Origin: Spirometra erinaceieuropaei
Lineage: Eukaryota; Platyhelminthes; Cestoda; Diphyllobothriidea; Diphyllobothriidae
Assembly (NCBI GenBank): GCA_902702965.1
Contig: CACRXP010000410.1
Span: 514,741 to 578,740 of the forward strand
Direction of reading: 5' to 3'
Length of the DNA stretch: 64,000 nt
In this document: positions 12,270 to 24,500 of the stretch, in pieces
How the letters are laid out: every line of letters begins with the position of its first letter
Position numbering within the stretch: the stretch's first letter is position 1
The notes under the pieces: generated by a model
Databases searched by the model: none
What the model saw: the letters and a program-made list of their open reading frames with translations, nothing else
What the model was told of the DNA's origin: nothing
Translations under genes and position numbers: made by a program

Positions 12270-12500
12270 CTAGGGATTAGTCCTCTGTTGAATGCAATCA
12301 ATGTTGCAGAATAATTTTCTCTACAGCATGCATTCATCGCGTACGATTCCGCTTGGATTCTCTCACACTGATCAGTCGGATTTCGGTCGAGCACAAGGGC
12401 ACAACTAGCATCGAAGGCGCCAGAACAGTCCAATCGCTCCAGTTTTCGGAGCTCCAGCGAACTTTGCAGATTCGCTTCATCGACAAATCCAGTTGCACAG
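12270..12500 (-). CDS. Alpha gene, downstream exon (conserved with beta exon at 22908)
   Basis: The minus frame holds GAFDASCALVLDRNP, ERIQAESYAMNAC and GLIPR. The beta copy reads GAFNISRALVINQNP, KRIQVESYTMNAC and GLIPR in the same frame with the same residue spacing, ending at the same donor (CCTAG followed by GT). Codon-frame conservation between paralogues supports a real exon. The 5' limit is uncertain: alignment to beta loses one base near the codons for VDE/TDE. Function unknown. Confidence 0.5.
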
Positions 12501-13097
12501 TGTCTGCCAAGAACGTCCCTTCTATGCAAGCACGTCTTGAGTAGTCTCAATTTTGTTCTCTTAGACTTTAGTGACTCTGATATCATGCCATCGAACTACT
12601 ATGCTGCAGCCGTCGGCACGACTTGTTTTTTTTTTTACTGAACATGAGCCAGCCAATCAGCCTACCCTCGGTACGACCAATGAGGACGTTGCGGGCGGAG
12701 GTGAAGAGCGACTAGGAAGGAGCGAATCCCGATCTCTCGGATTTACCTCCGTCCAGAGTCGATTATAGGAAGCAAAAAACATCCGGTTTGTTCAAGATGA
12801 CCTTACCTTTATACGCTGCTCATTTACACATATCATAAAGAGGGGAGGCTTTCGGAAAGCGTAGAGAGGGCAGGTGATTTCTGGTGCGCAAGGAGATGCA
12901 CCTAGCAACGGATCTTAGCTCCTTCCTAACCTTGAATGTCCATCACCAGTTCACTCGGCAGTTGGTATAACACATCAGCAAAGCCGGTGCCATGTACGCC
13001 GCATAAATCGGGGTACAATGGATGGTCGCTAGAAGAGACAATTGTGACTTGGTAAACAAAAATGGATACTCGGTCAATGCAAAAGGAATTGGACTAC

Positions 13098-13207
13098 CCG
13101 GAGAGGACTGGGGAACTCGTCATTGGATATTTTGTTCCGACACACTGGAACAGTTTCGACGCGCGTGTCCTTTACCTTTGGGCCAGAGGCGACTGGCCTC
13201 CGTACAG
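13098..13207 (-). CDS. Alpha gene exon D (110 bp)
   Basis: Acceptor ...TTTGCAG, donor CGG followed by GTAGTC. The frame encodes RRPVASGP, then ETVPVCRN. Beta has an exon of exactly the same length (23659-23768) with RPVVSGP and ETVPVCRN. It starts in phase 1, matching the end of exon C. Confidence 0.6.
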
Positions 13208-13426
13208 CTGCAAACACTGTTCAGAGCATCATTTTGAGTGAGCAGGTCTACGTGCTAACTTTAGATGTGTTCTTACGGTATGCACCTACTACAGGCAAAG
13301 CAATACTTAAACGTCAAGCCTCCCGAATTAGATGGTGAAATGACAAGCATAAAGACGCAGGCATTTGCCGAAAAATCGGCTGCCCCCGCCAGGGGCAGAG
13401 TTGTGGGCTTTGGAGACGCTGCTTGC

Positions 13427-13577
13427 CGTGGTGCCCCTGTCTGTGAATGCGTGGATTGGCTTTTGAGATGGCATAGCATGTGCACATCTCCATTTCCCCA
13501 GCCTCATAGATTTCAATTGCATCCTCGACTGCATATTTGGCTAGGGTCTTCCTGATGTTGGGATTGGGGTCACGTCG
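13427..13577 (-). pseudogene. Alpha gene exon C (151 bp, frameshifted)
   Basis: Homologous to beta exon C (152 bp). Both share EIYEAGE, EMCT.YAIS and PRIHRQ. Alpha is one base shorter, lost near the codons after GACGTGACCCCA, so the frame from exon B meets a stop soon after. The donor is GC (GGCAAG) where beta has GT (GGTAAG). Together these suggest that alpha is a decaying copy, although GC donors can work. Confidence 0.6.
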
Positions 13578-13974
13578 CTAAAGCCTAGTGTAAAGCTGGT
13601 TAAGGGAACATTACAAGTATCCTTTCATATCCTCAGTCAATTACTCGGACTTATCGACGTCCTTTGGACTTCAATCTGTCTGTCTTGGCCTGGGATCCAC
13701 AATAATTCTTTTGGGCGCTGAGCATTTAATTGCACTGCTGAACTGCAGATCGACAAGAATTGTTTTCACTAAGTATACTTAAATATGAATCCTCCTTTTG
13801 CCGAACCTGACTGCACGTCGGACTTGAAACTGCAGGCGCAGTGAATTGTGAAGGCACAAACCACTGCCATGTGCCGCCGTGCCTTAACCGCAGAATTCCT
13901 TTCCTTGTGTGTTGGCTCAGCCAAGATCTCGACAGTTTACGAGCGTTTGATGATGAAACAAATGAAATACTTAC

Positions 13975-14497
13975 CTAAACGTGGCAAAATCCTCGTTACT
14001 GTCCGCTTTTGATGGTGAAAATGCAATACTCATGGAGGATGTGAAGACTGGAGACTTGAGGTATACTTCTGTAGAATCGGAGGAGACAAGGTCCTCGCTA
14101 CTAAGACTTGGAAGTAGCGCAATATCCATGACCGTTGAGGGTTCATCTGGACGGGGCTGAATGGTAAATGTCCGGCAGTCGTAATTTTGAGGCACGGGTT
14201 GCTTTGGCGGTAGGACGTCAAACGTTTGCGCAGCTGTCATCCTGACAACAGACTCTGTGTGTCGTGGTGTGGGAACTGGCAAGGAATGTTCGAAGGATTC
14301 CTCACCAGATGGTCCTGAGGGAATTTCGTCGTAATCTGGCGCCCCATATCTGGCCGAGTTGTATGAGATGGTGGTGGTGGACGTGGTAGGCAGCGACGTT
14401 TGAAACCGGAGATCAGGGAAGGGAGAGATGTTGGGGAAATGTTGAGAGGATCCGTTGCTAGGTGCATCTCCCTGTCCGGCTACCGTGGGAAGATTAC
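13975..14497 (-). CDS. Alpha gene exon B (523 bp), unrecognised Ser/Pro/Thr-rich protein segment
   Basis: The frame is open through the exon and encodes a low-complexity, probably disordered segment: GQGDAPSNGSSQHFP, DCRTFTIQPRPDEPS, MDIALLPSL, ending EDFATF. Acceptor TTTGCCTCCTCCCAG and donor TTTAG followed by GTAAGT are canonical. 523 bp equals 2 + 173 codons + 2, so the exon starts in phase 1 and ends in phase 2. The beta paralogue (508 bp) has the same phases and differs by exactly 15 bp, so length change respected the frame. I cannot name the protein. The longer open frame upstream (to 14561) only runs through the 68-bp intron. Confidence 0.65.
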
Positions 14498-14565
14498 CTG
14501 GGAGGAGGCAAATAAACACAACGCGCAAGTTACAAAATTGCTGAAGGCTCACAGGATGCAATCAC

Positions 14566-14633
14566 CGGACGCTTTATTGTTGCTCATGGTTTGGATGCCT
14601 AAAGGCTTGCAGTAGACCTGATTCCGTTGTGGG
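14566..14633 (-). CDS. Alpha gene exon A (68 bp)
   Basis: The minus frame encodes NQVYCKPLGIQTM, and beta reads DQVYCKPPGIQTM. Most differences between copies here fall at third codon positions, a sign of coding constraint. Donor TCCG followed by GTGATT gives phase 1, which joins exon B across a 68-bp intron; beta has the same intron length. The acceptor (GGAG) lacks a good pyrimidine tract. Confidence 0.55.
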
Positions 14634-14973
14634 CTCCATCGGTGGACCATCGTACGCAATGCTAGAGCATTCGCTCAGCTAACAAACAGAAAGTCTGAAG
14701 TAGTCCATTCACGCGCTTTCTCGGCTGGATCTCTCCACACGTGTTTTAAGTTAGAGCAGCGAAAGCGAATGACAGAAGGCGAGACGCTGATGAGCTTTGG
14801 TTTGATGAAGTGCTTATGACCCATCTGGTAGACCAACTGCCCCAGGCGCGTCTGTGCGCACGTTTGTGTTTCTGGTCCCAGCCGCTGGTCAGGGCAAAAT
14901 AAGCCCGAAACATTACTGTATAAATCTGCCTGCATTCTCTGTCGTCCCTCTTCGCTGATATATACACACAACT

Positions 14974-16925
14974 GTGCCAATGGTATCCTCCGGCAAAAAT
15001 GGACACCAGCGAACTTTGTCGGCCGAAGAAGCGCAAGGATTGCGACCACTGAAGTCGGACCACAGTGTTGTTGTTCCTGATGACAAAAGTGGCGCTATCG
15101 TCATTATGGACAAAACTGACTACGTTAACAAGGCGACGCGGATTCCTATGCTATTCTCGCCGAAGACCCAACGAAAAGTATGCCGCAGCCATCAAGGAAA
15201 AAGTTAATGAGCTCGCTCGTCTGAAAATCAGGTCCAGATGACTCAAAGTTGATGACCGTCGATGATCCCCTTATCGCCCACATACAGTCTCCCAAAGGTG
15301 CACGAAATTGATGCCCCACTGAGGTTATAGTCCCGCTCATCGGATCTCCCACTTACAGTTTATCTAAGTGGTTGTACAAACATCTGAAGCAGCTAACTCA
15401 CAGATCTCACTACAGCATTATCAGCATTCACGAATTCCTTCGCCGGATCGAAGGCCTCAGCGTAAGCATTAATGCATGCCTCTTGTCTTTCGACGTAGTT
15501 GCCTTATTTTCTTCTTTACCACACGATTTGAAAATTGACTGTGTAGTCCAACGGTTATAGGACAATCTTGTTGATATCCCACAGAAGCATGTTATAAAAC
15601 TGCTCAAACTCCGCCTTAAGGGCTATTGCAAATTCGACAACCAACAGGTGAAGGGAAATCCAATGAGCTCCCCAATATCAGGACTACAGTCCGAACTAGT
15701 GCTACAGCGACTAGAAAATGAGGTTTTTTAAACTCTCAGGGCCATAATGTGACTTCGCTGTGTCGACGAGACCTTTGTCGTAATAAAGAACCGCGAAGTC
15801 GAAAGGCCACACCAGAAGCTGTATGATGTCTTCCCAGCCATACAATTTACCCGCGAAGAGGCAGCAGGAGACAGTCTGCCATTTCTGGACGTGAAAGTAC
15901 AAAGGCTAGACGATGGTAGTCTCGCGACCAGCGTTAATAAAAAAGGGTCTGATTCCGAGATCGTCCTCAATTATAGGAACAATCATCCTGCGGCTCACAA
16001 AAGAAGCTGCATCCGAACTCTTCCATCGGGCCTACCGTTTTTGCAGCAGTGACGATCCCCTAAAGAGAAAACTAGCTTATCTGTATCGGCTAATTCGATC
16101 TATCGGATATTCGATCAGTTATGTGGAGAACTGCCTCAGGCGTCAGGCACAACCTCGAGGTCCCTCCTCAAATGGAGACATAATGACACAGAAATTCTTC
16201 TCCTTTCCCTTTATGCAGGGGACCTCAGAAATAATCGACCCTTAGCTAAGTCAGCTAAGCCCGCATCCTCGCTGCGCACAGCCTTATCACCAGAAAAGGA
16301 TTCTATTCCCAAAAAGGAGCAGACTAGTGTTATCTATCGCATACCATGTGCCAATTGCCCTTGCGTATACGTTGGTCATACAGGACGACGCCTGGGAACT
16401 CGAATTAATGAACACAAACTAGCTGCCCGTCGCCGTGACCCAGTGTCCCTCGTCTTTGCCCACGCACTCCATTGCGACAACCGATTCAATTGGAATGACA
16501 CTGAGGTCATCGCTACGGCCGACACAAAACGGACGAGAGAATTCCTGAAGACATGGTACTCTAATACGGACAGTATCAATCGCCATGTTGACCTAGACAC
16601 CGATAATGAGGACCTAAGATCACGTCTTACTAAGCCGAGCCCCGCGCCGCATCAGCGCTGTGTCATAGGACACATAACACAGATAGTACATACGCAGCTC
16701 GCTAAGAGCACAACAGGCCTAAGATCTGTGTGTCTAGTTTGACCCTACACGCGTAAGTTCAGATCTGATTTAATCTCATATGAAAATCTAAGTTGACATG
16801 TACAGTGCAATATTGTATGCCTGAAAATTAACTAACCGTTTTTTCTCTCATTGTTTTTAGGCATCAGAACCGCCGAGGACGCTATAGAGGAGTCTTGTAA
16901 GCTTGCTGAATAAAGTTGGAACACG
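14974..16925 (+). pseudogene. PLE-2: decayed Penelope-like element
   Basis: Plus-strand remnant: VVVPDDKSGAIVIMDKTDYVNKA (the start of PLE reverse transcriptase) at about 15055-15135, RT block LLSFDVVALFSSLP at about 15478, a degraded catalytic site reading VDETF in place of the usual VDDTF (about 15757), FLDVKVQRLDDGS near 15880, then an endonuclease. Many frameshifts and stops lie between. The 3' region ends near an AATAAA at about 16909. The element lies at the right edge of the alpha duplication. Confidence 0.8.
16306..16620 (+). pseudogene. PLE-2 GIY-YIG endonuclease domain
   Basis: The best preserved part of PLE-2 reads TSVIYRIPCANC, CVYVGHTGRRLGTRINEHKLA, then HALHCDNRFNW, WYSNTDSINRHVDL. 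The VYVG/TGR pair is the GIY-YIG core; the Arg in the helix and the later Glu/Asn region are in place. It is open for about 105 residues but has no intact RT upstream. Confidence 0.8.
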
Positions 16926-16929
16926 AACT

Positions 16930-19900
16930 TTGCATTTCTTTTTAAGTGCTGTGACGTGAAAGTCCACCTGACATGGCTAACTCTCTAAGCTGGTTGCTGT
17001 AAGGATTTTCAAGGCGTCGAGTTCGTTTGCGATAGGGGGATAGTTTCACAATAGTCCTGTGATCGGACAGGCTCACTGCATGTCAGACAGTGCAACAAAT
17101 GCTTGAATAGTGTTACACATGAAACCCCTTCATATTTGCAGCAAACGCGTTCACATTTGGTCAGTTCTAATTGGTTTCCGCTGTATGTCGAAAACGGCGG
17201 CCTAGTTTTACGGAATTGAAAATCGTTCCTCCCAATCGGGCAACAAGAAATAAGGGCTATGCATGGACGGGAAAATTGTGCCGTGTGGCGTCTAAGTGGT
17301 GAGACTGTACCCAGAGCGCTGCAGTCATCAGGCCAAGTCCGGCGCTGAGAGAGAAAAAAAAACAGAAGTCACCAGAATGGGAGGTTTATTGTATCTAGGA
17401 AGCTAAGCTGTCCTCTCAGAAAGCAGTGACCACTGGCAAAGCCAGAACAAGCGTTGACCGCGTCCGTTTGTGCGTGATATTTCAGCAGCAGCAGCCGCAT
17501 TTGTTGGCTTGTGAAGCAAGTTCAGGCGGTGTCCTACAGGTGTGTATTACACTTTCCGGGCTGGGGGCGGTCATCGAGTGGTTTATGTGGTATTCGGAGT
17601 GGGGTAGTGTGCTCAAGAGGGGCACTGGCAACTGCGACTCTGTAGACGCCTGTGCGTCCGAGTTGAAGTCGATCGAGGCGCTGCGGGTCAACGCATGTGG
17701 AGCCGCCCTCAGCGAAGGCGAATGACCTTGAGCCTGCGGAGCATGAACATGGACGCTAGACATGGCCATGATGGCTGTCGAAAACAGCTCCCCGCTAGAC
17801 ACAACGAAGCGGCGGTGTCGATCGTGAGGCAAGTAACGATGTCAGTGGATTGATCCAGTGCACTTGCGGGTTTGAGGGCGTGCGTGGATGATTACAGGTG
17901 TGGCTCGGATCGTGTATGAGGGTGATGCTGCGATCTGTTCGGAGGTGCAGTTGTTGCATCAACCATACGTGCGTTGACGTGGTTTCGTCAACATGTGGTG
18001 GTGGGTTGGCATGTTGGTATGCGAGGAAGGGACATTTTGAGCACAATGCATCCGAGTGAGGGCAGAGTTCGACGAATGCGTCAGTTAAGTAGGCTCACTG
18101 TCATCCAGACGCAAATATTGGAATAGAACGCAGTGTTGAAATATTGAAGATGCGACTCAGGAAAATCACCAGAATGGAATTGATTGTTTAGTGTGGGTTC
18201 AGTGAGTTGAGTCCGGTGTGGAGCTTGGGGGAGGGGTTGGCATGTCACGTTGAAAATTGATTTACCAACATCTCTTGACTGCAGAACGAAATGAAAGTCG
18301 TTCGCATTAATTAAGAGCTCGATTAGCGACGCATTATCAATAGACAGAAAGTATCATTGACGAGGGGGATCCAGACTTGTCTGATCATTCACTGGACTAG
18401 TCGAATGAGTTATTGTGCATTCCTCTCAGAAGTCGCTGTCCTACTTCGCGGAATAGGGACTGGACAACCGACCCAGGCCCAAGGTGCATCTGGTCCCTAG
18501 CTTACTTGATATAGTCAAACAAGCGCACATTTAAGGCATCTCAACGTGCCAACAGACATGTTTCAGAAGGTTGCCTACCGATGGATTTACCTCCGGCGTG
18601 GTGGTCGTCGTGCAATGGTTTCGTATTAATATGGTTCTTAAGACGCCAACTTATGTGAGACACAAGATCTCTCCCCCTCTGAAGCCTGATGTGTGAGGAC
18701 GACAGAGCAACCTATCTGCGTTGTCTAGGTCTCTCAGCCATCGTTCCCGTCCATCCCCGGTCGTTTTGATTTTTTCCGGGGTCCTATGGACATGAGAGGA
18801 CGTTATGATCCGATTCTGCGCCCAATGATAACATGAGCCGTAAATGTTCTTGACTGTCGTCCGTTGCCGTCGTAATGACTGGCATAACAGTAAACGATCG
18901 GCTATGGCAAAATGTGTAGAAACATGCAAGTCATCTTTTACGCGAAAACTGTGTGCATTTATAGCATGCCGTTCAGGTTGACTAGCATTCTGTCCATTCC
19001 GCCCCGGGTGAAGAGGACTGGGAGAGTCGAACAACTTCTCGCATACATGGACCAATTGGGTTATAGGGAAGCATTGTGGCCGCAGCCAATGGCGAAACGC
19101 CGTCGAGTTGTGATTCCGCCTGGCAACAGCACGAAACCGGTGCGCGCGCACGCATACCTTTCGATGGGATTGACTGAATATTTTTGGGAGTGTGGACATT
19201 CCCGACAGAGGAGTAAAACGAAGTGGATGCAGCGCAAGTTCGTCCAGCTGCAGACAAACTCCCGTGAAACAGTGATGAGCCTTGATGCCCGCGACGTGCG
19301 AACTGTCGTGTTTGGCGGCGTGCCCATTTGCACCAAATTATTTTATGTTTTAAAACATTGCATACCATTGTGGTGCCGCAAAATCCAAACCCTGTCAAAT
19401 CACAAGCTCCTAGGACAACAGATGGAATGTTGCGTTCAGTAACCAACTATCGAGTCTTGCTGGACTCGGGAGAGTATATTGTTTGCTGACTACTACATGA
19501 AATCTAGGGCTGGTCTTTCCCCTTTTTGATTACTGACTGCTCGTCACTCTGCGACCGTCCTCGAAGATTTATGACCAAACCTGCGAGGCCATACGTAATT
19601 CCCTACGTTCTATCTGGCTATTGGACAGGGTCGGAAAACTCCACTCCCGCGGGATATAGTTCGGCATATCTGAGGGCGATGAGGTTTGCCATCGACGACC
19701 CTGTTAGATACGACACACACACTGTTCAAGCCAAAATAAATATGCTACTATAATGTTGACAGTAGCATATGTGTTTCGCGAAATAGTTTTACCAGAACAG
19801 GAGGTAAATCTGGGGCATCTTCAATGGTTTGAGGATGATGTCAGAAAACGACACTGCCACTCACCACGTACATATGTGTTGAGCCCTCAATTAGAGTATA

Positions 19901-20990
19901 ACTCCCCGCCAACTTATCATGATATGACGAATACCACGGGTGGGGTAATGGCGACTGTTCCGGCGACCGACGTCGCCGTACGTAATACGGAGTCGTGTGC
20001 ATCCTTTTTAAGAAAGTCGATTGATTTTGTTCGAGAACTTAAAATCACTGGGACGTGCACACACTGCTTAAGCAGGCATTGCCTCGCAAAGGTGGTGGGT
20101 GGAAAATTGACATAAGTTTACCTTTAGCGAGTTTGGATTTGAACTTCACGACCTGTATGACGCGGGCAGCCAAGTTAGCACTCCGCCACTGTCTTTGCTA
20201 AATCTCGGCAGTTGAAACTATTTAAGCAGATGGACCGTTTCATAGTCAATCGGTCAGACACTTTTATGGCGCCACGGCCAGTTTCGCGCCTTTTCTACTC
20301 TCCTCTTCACCTTCTACGTCGAATTTGAAGACGCTGAGATAGTTCACCTGATGCAGAGGATTGTGGCGATTCAAGATTGATTGAAATCCCCGTAGCCGCG
20401 GTCACTGTGTTCCGTCATCCGTTGCATTCTTGGTCGCTTCAACACTATGGTCGGTCAGGTGAGCTGGGCCACTTTGAAAAATATTTAAAATTCTGACCGT
20501 ACCTTTTCCCAAATTGATAATTTGAAAAAAGACGCAATTCGCTGCCAAAGAAGCGTTAGTATGCATGCTTGTGTAGAATGTATGTAAAACTATACTGCTT
20601 AAACAGCCATTTAGGTGAGTGTGATTTTCACAAGTGGCCGGAAACACGCACACTTTAGGACTAGGCTGTGTGTTATGTAGTATCGAAAACCCACTCCAAT
20701 CATCTTCTTGCCTAAGTAATGTGTGTTGTTTTGGCGGCGGCGGTGGTTGGCCCGTCCAAGTTGAACTTGAGCGGCTGTGACCGTCTGAGTGCACCAGCTT
20801 GCGTATATTACAGTCGGCCAGACTGTACGATCATGGCGGCTGGAGCAGCTGACCGCGAATGTGAGTGATCTTGATGCGATTGAGTGTTGAACAACGACGG
20901 CAGGTGTCGTAGTGCTGGCTGTTGACAACAGGGATTCGTCACAGAATGTATTTCCAGACGACTGAGCAAGCAGTTAAATACTGAAAACCT
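16930..20990. other. Stretch without recognisable gene
   Basis: I see no supported coding region, RNA gene or intact element. 18240-18400 is a diverged relative of 43660-43830 and 54690-54860 (shared order around 'ctgcag.aacgaaatgaag' and 'agaaagta.cattgac'), so part of this belongs to the repeated-unit family. The open frames at 17426-17832 and 18651-19446 overlap on opposite strands, have no recognisable motifs and no conserved partner here. Confidence 0.45.
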
Positions 20991-22422
20991 GCGTAAGTAT
21001 TTTCTCCCGAAATTGATAACTTATATGTGATTTCTGTCATGAGTTCGTGTGCTCTGATGTCTACTGCATGTGCATCCGGTTATCAGTTCTGTTTGAGGAT
21101 TCGAAGGGATGATTGTGGTGTTAAACATGCCTGTAAACTTCCCCCCTCCCCCAGAACTTCTTCAATGCGGGAAGTGTCTTGTTGTAAACCAGCCGTACCG
21201 CGAAAGATGGTCTATCCTGTAGACTTAGAGAACCAACTGTTTGCTTTGTAACTGCGCCTCAAATTTAATTATGATTCCCTTTTGCGTAATCCAACACCAC
21301 CGCGACTTTCCTAGAATTAAAAACCACTGTCCGGAAACAGCATTTCGACAACTGTGTCTTTGTACGAGTCTGTCTTGCGCATATCTCTCTCGAATATTCC
21401 ATCGCAAACTTTTATCATTTGATGGAAACAAATATTCTATGTCGACAGAAAGAATTTGGCGTTTGCAAAGAGCATCGATACTGACACACCAAAATTATCT
21501 CTATCCTCATTCCTAAAGTCTTTTCTGCGATTCAGACAGGTCGAACTTTTGCCTTTACTATCTCTCGGTCTCAGGATGACTTTGGGTTAGACAACTAGTC
21601 GACTGACATGATTACATTTGTAAAGCTAAATCAGGGATTCATGACCAGTCTCGGGTTTGTTCTCTTTCGAAAAACGCATCGACAATTGTTACGCGGGCAA
21701 CCCTTTGCGCTGTTAGCAATGGAAACAATAGTTTTGTTCGTTTCGGAGGTCGGCCAAATGCGTTGCGAGCGAACTTTAGGTATCCTTGACTGTTGTAACT
21801 GGCCACTTGACTTACTAACTAGATCAGGTCGCGGTCGTGAATTTGTCTGCGGCTTAGTCTGACGCCACCAGAAGCACTTGACTTGTAAAGAAGTGTCTTC
21901 CGACCGTTCGAAAGAGCCTACAAATGCCTACTATCAAAGTGCCAGTAGCGCATATACATAAATTTTCTGTGCAGTGTGATCCTGACGGAGCCAACAAAAC
22001 AGTGGTCAGAAATAAGAGGCAGGTAGAGCGGCGTTCGCCTAACTGACTGGAATGCAGGATAGACTACGCACGTCATTCGTTCACTTGAAATTGTGACCTT
22101 GAGCCGTTGAAATCGATCTCAAAGTGAGAAGCAGTCAGAAGTTTTTTCTGGCGAAAACAGGGAAAGCCGAATGGTCGTCTGATTTGGGGGTGAGATACGG
22201 GTTCTGCCTTAGAACTCCGATCTAGAACCCTCGTACACCATCGCATAACCATAAGCATTTGAGGCGTCGCACCAACAGTGACAAGGGAGATGGGGAAACG
22301 GAACGATAAATGACCATGTCAGTCTGTCTTGTCTGCGCTGTTCGCCATGTCGAAGACTTGGCCGGAAAGGAGAAACAAACCCCAGACCAGAAGTGCCCGA
22401 GATCTGAACCAGAGTGCAGTTG

Positions 22423-22817
22423 TGTTATGGAGAGTGAAAGCGGCGTAGAGCCACGGCCTAAGGCGCCAAACAGGGGACCAAGTCGGCGACGTGAGTCACG
22501 CGTGAAGTTAGACGACCGACCGGCGCGCACTGCAGCGTCGAGCACGCGTGGTGGCTTTGCTCACGTGTGCGGCCCAATCAATGGATGGCCGAACATTCCA
22601 GACGTTTCCGCGGCGGAGCTATCGTGCACGCGGTGGCCAATCAGCGACCGGCACGCTCGGGGCAGGAACATTTTAGAACGCCCTCAACGGCTGGCACGTC
22701 ATTGGACGGAATGTTCCAGAACGCACGGGAGGAGTTGTAACCTCCTTCAAGTCCGCAAGTTTCCAATAAAGTTCTTGTCCTCCAAACCGATTCTCTACCT
22801 TCTCCCGGGTCATAACA
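22423..22817 (+). mobile_element. Candidate solo LTR (395 bp)
   Basis: It begins TGTTATG and ends CATAACA, perfect terminal inverted repeats with the TG...CA ends typical of retroviral-type LTRs. GTTG directly flanks it on both sides (419-422 and 818-821 of the 22 kb block), a plausible 4-bp target duplication. It is GC-rich against its surroundings, has an AATAAA signal about 50 bp from the end, and is absent from the corresponding place in alpha (about 12060-12100). No gag or pol sequence is nearby, so it is a solo LTR if the call holds. Confidence 0.7.
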
Positions 22818-22907
22818 GTTGGTTGTAGGGCTACCGTCTTCGATGTCACCATTTTCAAGTTGTCAACGTTCCACCAACTTTATAATCCCACCATTTTTCA
22901 ATGCCAC

Positions 22908-23125
22908 CTAGGAATAAGACCTGTGTTTAGGTTAATCAACGTTGTAGATTGATTTGTTCTGCTGCATGCATTCATCGTGTAGGATTCCACTTGAATTCTC
23001 TTAGACTCATCAATCGGATTTTGGTTGATTACAAGGGCGCGACTAATATTGAAGGCGCCACAACGGTCATAGAGCACGAATTTTCTGAGTTTCCCCGAAG
23101 TTAACGGCTCCATTTCATCGGTTAT
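22908..23125 (-). CDS. Beta gene, downstream exon
   Basis: The minus frame holds LRKFVLYDRCGAFNIS, RIQVESYTMNACSR and TTLINLNTGLIPR, ending at donor CCTAG followed by GTGGCA. The alpha counterpart at 12270 keeps the frame for at least 75 codons. The upstream limit is uncertain. It contains two Cys conserved in alpha (GAF-proximal and MNAC). No family recognised. Confidence 0.5.
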
Positions 23126-23399
23126 ATCCAGTCGCACAACGTCTACCAAATGCCTCCCTTTAAGGTAACCATGCCTGGCGTAGTCTTGATTTTGTTTCCT
23201 AGGATCTTAGTGTCTTTGGTAACCTACTATGTCGCAGCCGTCCACAGGACTTAAAACTGCTTTTCTCACCGAATTCCATTGCCTCCACATTTACCTCCGT
23301 CCAGGGAAGGTCGACAGTGGAAAACAAAAGAACATGCTGTTTTGGCTAAAATGACTTTAATTGTGTACGTTACTCTACTACATACGCTGGTGAGAGGGG

Positions 23400-23589
23400 G
23401 AACACTCGGGAAGCTTAAGGGTGGGTGGGGGGCGGGTGTACTCTGGCGTGCAAGGAGATGCACCTAGCAACGCATCTTAGCTCCGTCCTGACCTCGATGT
23501 CCATCGCCAGCTCACTCGGCAGCTGGTGTAGTGCAGCAGCAAAGTCGGCGCCAGATACGCCGCAGAAATCGGGGTACCATAGGTCGTGG
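23400..23589 (-). CDS. Beta gene, exon E (frame ambiguous)
   Basis: A good acceptor (TTTCTTTTAG) at 23590-23591 starts a block shared with alpha (12900-13028). One frame is open in beta for about 59 codons and includes LHQLPSELAMDIEV; alpha reads LYQLPSELVMDI and is then frameshifted by one base. Exon D ends in phase 0, however, which would select another frame that stops after about 25 codons. Either an exon is missing between D and E or the short frame is the true C-terminus. Confidence 0.4.
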
Positions 23590-23658
23590 CTAAAAGAAAG
23601 GATTTTGATTTAGTGGACGAAATTTAAGGCTCAGTCAATGCGTAAGTAAATAACCTAC

Positions 23659-23768
23659 CCGGCGAGAATTGGGCAACTGTTTAGCCGATATGTTGTTCCG
23701 GCAAACCGGAACAGTTTCAGCCCGTGTGTCCTGTGCCATTGGACCAGAGACGACCGGTCTCCACGCAG
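23659..23768 (-). CDS. Beta gene exon D (110 bp)
   Basis: Acceptor GGTCCTTGCAG, donor CGG followed by GTAGGT. It encodes WRPVVSGPM, DTRAETVPVCRN and ends NSRR. Same length and phases as alpha exon D. It follows exon C in frame through a split Ala codon. Confidence 0.6.
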
Positions 23769-23979
23769 CTGCAAGGACCGTTCAAAGGATCATCTTGAGT
23801 AAGTAGGTCTACGTACTAGCCTTAAATATGCTTACACGGTATGCACAATGCAGCCCTTTTAAAAGTCAAGAATTCCCTAGTCAGATGGCGAAAATGATAA
23901 GCATAAAGCTTCAAACATTTGACAACAAATCGCTGCCTCCGCAATGGGCGGAGTTGTGAGCCTTAAAGAGGTCGCTTAC

Positions 23980-24131
23980 CGCGGTTTCTCTGTCTGTGAA
24001 TCCGTGGGTGGGCTTGCGAGATGGCATAGCCTGTGCACATCTCAAATTCCCCCGCCTCATAGATTTCAGTTGCCTCCTCGACGACATATCTGGTTCGTGT
24101 TTTCCTGACACTGGGGGTTGGGGTCACGTCC
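23980..24131 (-). CDS. Beta gene exon C (152 bp)
   Basis: Acceptor TTTCGGTTTTAG and donor CGCG followed by GTAAGC are canonical. The exon completes the Arg codon split from exon B and reads DVTPTPSVRKTRTRYVVEEA, TEIYEAGEFEMCTGYAIS, HPRIHRQRNR without a stop. 152 = 1 + 150 + 1, giving phase 2 in and phase 1 out, so B-C-D joins cleanly. The conserved core EIYEAGE..MCT.YAIS suggests a folded segment, unlike exon B. I do not recognise the family. Confidence 0.65.
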
Positions 24132-24500
24132 CTAAAACCGAAAGTGTGAAACTGGTCAAGGGAACATAACAAGTATAACTTCATATTCTTAGTGAATAAC
24201 TCGGACGCAATTAGATTTACTGGATCCCGGTCGCTCTTGACTCACACATTTTGACGCTAAACATTAGCTTACACTGCTAAACTGCAGATCGACAAGAATT
24301 GTTTTCACCAAATATACTGAAACAGCAATTCCACTTTTGCTAGTTTAAACTGCATGCGCAGTGGGTCGTGAGACACAAATCACCGCCTTGTGGTGGCATG
24401 CCTTAACCGTCTGCCTCGGAATTCCTTTCCTTGTTCGGTGGCTCAGGCAAGATCTCGACATCTCATGAGGGTTTAATGATGAAACAAATGAGATACTTAC

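Noticed and set aside
14784..14815. CTGATGAG near the start of PLE-2
   Set aside because: No GAAA at the right distance and no flanking stem.
17426..17832. Overlapping 99- and 116-residue frames
   Set aside because: Opposite strands of the same GC-rich text, no motif and no conserved partner in the window.
18651..19446. Several 90-180-residue frames on both strands
   Set aside because: Mutually overlapping, no recognisable domain, no splice context, not repeated elsewhere here.
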